IMG/VR virus record: IMGVR_UViG_3300047994_000491
Location: 1 to 32,248 of that record
Length of the DNA: 32,248 nucleotides
From: a virus
Strand: one strand, 5' to 3'
Shown here: one piece after another, positions 30,986 through 32,248 of the stretch
Layout of the letters: each line of letters starts with the position of its first letter
How positions within the stretch are numbered: the first letter of the stretch is position 1
Translations under genes and position numbers: made by a program
Notes under the pieces: generated by a model
The model's input: the letters and a program-made list of their open reading frames with translations, nothing else
Told to the model about the DNA's origin: nothing
Databases searched by the model: none

Positions 30986-31302
30986 GGGGAGGCCCTCGAC
31001 CCGGACGCCTTCTTCGGGGGCGCAGGGGTCCCGTTCCTCCGGGGCTTGGAGGACTCGGGGGAGGAAGGGGCCGCGATCGGGGGCTCCATCGTCTTCCTCC
31101 GCCGCTCCGCGGCCTCGAAGACCAGGGCTCGCAGGAAGTCGCTCTCTGTCAGGTCGATGCCTTTGGACCGCAGCGCCGCCGCCTCCTCTTGGCGCATCTC
31201 GCAGAAGACCGCGTACTCCGTGTCGGTCAAGCGGCCCGAAATCACGTGCTTCTTGGGGCTGAGCGACGGCTTCCGCCCCCGGGGATCTTTCTGCGCCGCC
31301 AT
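30982..31302 (-). CDS. Ribbon-helix-helix-like DNA-binding regulator
   Basis: A 106-residue protein, first in the minus operon. Residues 18-70 read as a strand (KKHVISGRLTD), helix (TEYAVFCEMRQEEAAALRSK) and second helix after GIDLTESD (FLRALVFEAAERRRK), the pattern of CopG/MobC-type ribbon-helix-helix repressors. A basic N-terminal arm (DPRGRKPSLSPKK) and a Pro/Ser-rich C-terminal tail frame it. These proteins bind short inverted repeats as dimers, and a perfect inverted repeat lies at 31361-31383, about 60 bases upstream of its ATG. That suggests autoregulation, inferred from position. The start at ATG 31302 has only a weak AGGG. Confidence 0.72.
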   Translation of the reverse strand: MAAQKDPRGRKPSLSPKKHVISGRLTDTEYAVFCEMRQEEAAALRSKGIDLTESDFLRALVFEAAERRRKTMEPPIAAPSSPESSKPRRNGTPAPPKKASGSRASP

Positions 31303-31360
31303 GCCCTAGATGTACCATCCGAGGCGGGGAACCGGCACCAACTATTTTTGAAGCGTTACA

Positions 31361-31383
31361 CTTTTTATGTAGACAATAAAAAG
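31361..31383. promoter_or_regulatory. Perfect 8-bp inverted repeat, candidate operator
   Basis: CTTTTTAT (31361-31368) and ATAAAAAG (31376-31383) are exact reverse complements across a 7-base spacer, so the half-site centres lie 15 bases apart. It overlaps the candidate plus promoter and faces the ribbon-helix-helix gene. The stem is nearly all A/T, so a terminator role is unlikely. Confidence 0.55.
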
Positions 31384-31412
31384 AACGAGGCGCATACTCC
31401 CCAAAGTTGAAC

Positions 31413-31446
31413 GGCTCCCCGGCGCGTTAGGACACGCCGAGGGGCC
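31413..31446 (+). promoter_or_regulatory. Leader hairpin before the 31478 gene
   Basis: Arms at 31413-31424 (GGCTCCCCGGCG) and 31435-31446 (CGCCGAGGGGCC) form 12 pairs with one G-U and one mismatch around a ten-base loop. It would form in the 5' leader of the plus-strand gene, ending 22 bases before its GAGG ribosome site. It may act as an attenuator or stabiliser. Confidence 0.45.
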
Positions 31447-31477
31447 TGGCCCGCAAACCTCTTGCTCCGAGGTCCAC

Positions 31478-32041
31478 ATGGTTACGCTCCCTGTAGCACA
31501 GGCGCCCGCCACCGCGGCGCTGCCCACGCTCACCTCCACCGACGCCGCCCGCATCCAGGCCACGATCGCCTCCCTGACACTTCACGGCGTGGCCTTCATC
31601 GCCGGCATGAAGGTGGAGCGCATCTCCCTCTTCTGGTTCGTCGTCGCCGGGACCTGCCTCCACGTCGACGAGGTCGTTGCCGAGATCGCGTACCTCGTCT
31701 CCGAGCGCGAGGCCATCCAGGACGAGCCCACCCTCCTCAGGGCCGCCGAGGTGGTGCAGCGCCAGCTCGCAAACGGCCCCCTCCATCTCGACGGCAGCTT
31801 CACCGTGCGCACCAGCTTCGGTTGCGGCCACCAGGTGCAGATCGCCACCTGGTCGAGCAAGGACTGGCGCGCCTGCCGTCGCGATGACGTCCGGGCCCTC
31901 GACGAGCTCGTCGAGTGGGCCAACGGCATGGGCTTGGGCTTCCGGGCCACCCGTGTCGGCTGGGAGGTGGTCGCGACCCTCCCTGCCTATGGCCCCGGCG
32001 TCGCGAAGACCTCGGCCCGCGCCCGCGAAGAGGCCGCGTGA
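31478..32041 (+). CDS. Unknown protein (187 aa), first gene of the rightward unit
   Basis: ATG 31478 has GAGG five bases upstream. The 187-residue protein has a Thr/Ala/Pro-rich N-terminus, then a helical region (TSTDAARIQATIASLTLHGV, HVDEVVAEIAYLVSEREAIQ, TLLRAAEVVQRQLANGPLHL). A beta-containing middle (DGSFTVRTSFGCGHQVQIAT) is followed by DDVRALDELVEWANGMGLGF, and the end is polar. No family is recognised; FWFVVAGTCL is too short to be a membrane helix. Read in its divergent position next to a regulator, it may be a phage early/regulatory or accessory gene. Its stop overlaps the next start (GTGA at 32038-32041). Confidence 0.6.
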   Translation: MVTLPVAQAPATAALPTLTSTDAARIQATIASLTLHGVAFIAGMKVERISLFWFVVAGTCLHVDEVVAEIAYLVSEREAIQDEPTLLRAAEVVQRQLANGPLHLDGSFTVRTSFGCGHQVQIATWSSKDWRACRRDDVRALDELVEWANGMGLGFRATRVGWEVVATLPAYGPGVAKTSARAREEAA

Positions 32042-32248
32042 CCGCTCTCCCCGCGCTCCCGGTCGACCCGTCCTCGGTGGCCCCCTCGCCGAGCTCCGAC
32101 ATGTCCCCCGTGAGCCTCGGCCACATGGCCGAGCTCCGGGCGGGCCTGGTGGGTGTCCTCGGCGAGCTCGACGAGCTGCTGGCGGCCGTCGAAGCCTCGG
32201 CGGAGGACGAGGAGACGAAGGAAGAGCTCCGCGAGCTCGCCGCCGGCG
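32038..32248 (+). CDS. Unknown gene, 3' end outside window
   Basis: Begins with GTG 32038 inside the previous stop. The first 70 residues are a Pro/Ser-rich opening (TALPALPVDPSSVAPSPSSD) followed by an acidic amphipathic helix (HMAELRAGLVGVLGELDELL, then AAVEASAEDEETKEELRELA) with heptad spacing. The frame is still open at the last base. Coupling with the preceding gene supports it. No function can be named. Confidence 0.5.
   Translation, partial: MTALPALPVDPSSVAPSPSSDMSPVSLGHMAELRAGLVGVLGELDELLAAVEASAEDEETKEELRELAAG

Larger units (their letters stand above)
31303..31477. promoter_or_regulatory. AT-rich divergent control region
   Basis: The only clearly AT-rich stretch in the window (about 31341-31390), placed between the minus operon and the plus-strand gene at 31478, so it must hold both promoters. 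Plus-strand candidate: TTGAAG at 31348-31353, 18 bases, then GACAAT at 31372-31377 (both imperfect). No convincing minus promoter can be chosen by eye. The region also holds the inverted repeat and the hairpin listed separately. Confidence 0.55.

Noticed and set aside
1-32248. tRNA, rRNA, insertion sequence, attachment site and intrinsic terminator signals
   Set aside because: None could be identified by eye. The few hairpins found lack a T-run, and no transposase-like residues or terminal inverted repeats were seen.

Overview
The window is very GC-rich, with few intergenic gaps and GC-dominated third codon positions. It carries the head and tail genes of a contractile-tailed, Mu-like phage, most likely a prophage. 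A myxobacterial (Polyangiales-type) host is an inference. It rests on base composition and on two minus-strand lipoproteins whose Cys patterns (C-x-C...DLxC-x-x-x-C, and a D-rich loop plus CC near the C-terminus) I associate with secreted myxobacterial proteins. No terminase, MuF-like protein, transposase, lysis gene, tRNA or rRNA is recognisable here; the missing phage modules probably lie outside.

Layout. Bases 1-649: three small ORFs, one with a membrane segment. Bases 731-9700: head module, comprising a DUF935-type portal, a protein with three tandem fibre-like domains, a coiled-coil protein, a gpI-type protease with a zinc ribbon in front and a nested scaffold behind, a decoration-like protein, the major capsid protein, a gp36-like connector and an HK97-gp10-like protein. 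Bases 9701-13865: a block unlike the Mu order, with an unassigned neck-position gene, two small proteins (one Cys-rich), a 727-aa protein made of 18 Pro/Ala/Gly-rich repeats of about 30 residues ending in an Ig-like domain, a micro-protein, and two tiny overlapping genes on the opposite strand. Bases 13880-28590: tail module in Mu-like order: terminator-position protein, unassigned protein, sheath, tube, tail assembly chaperone with a canonical -1 slippery heptamer, a second chaperone-like protein, tape measure (apparently starting at ATT), gpN-, gpP-, gp45-, gp46-, gp47- and gp48-like baseplate proteins, and a tail fibre.

Bases 28591-31302 run the other way: five genes with overlapping ends (ribbon-helix-helix-like regulator, unknown 100-aa protein, nucleotidyltransferase, zinc-ribbon protein, unknown 70-aa protein) and then two lipoproteins. 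They look like cargo rather than virion genes. Their upstream AT-rich region (31303-31477) holds a perfect 8-bp inverted repeat and faces a plus-strand pair of unknown genes that runs off the window.

The late genes appear to form one long plus-strand transcription unit with many 4-bp overlaps. Best candidates for something new: the repeat-stalk protein and its accessory block, the nucleotidyltransferase operon with its palindrome, and the ATT-started tape measure.
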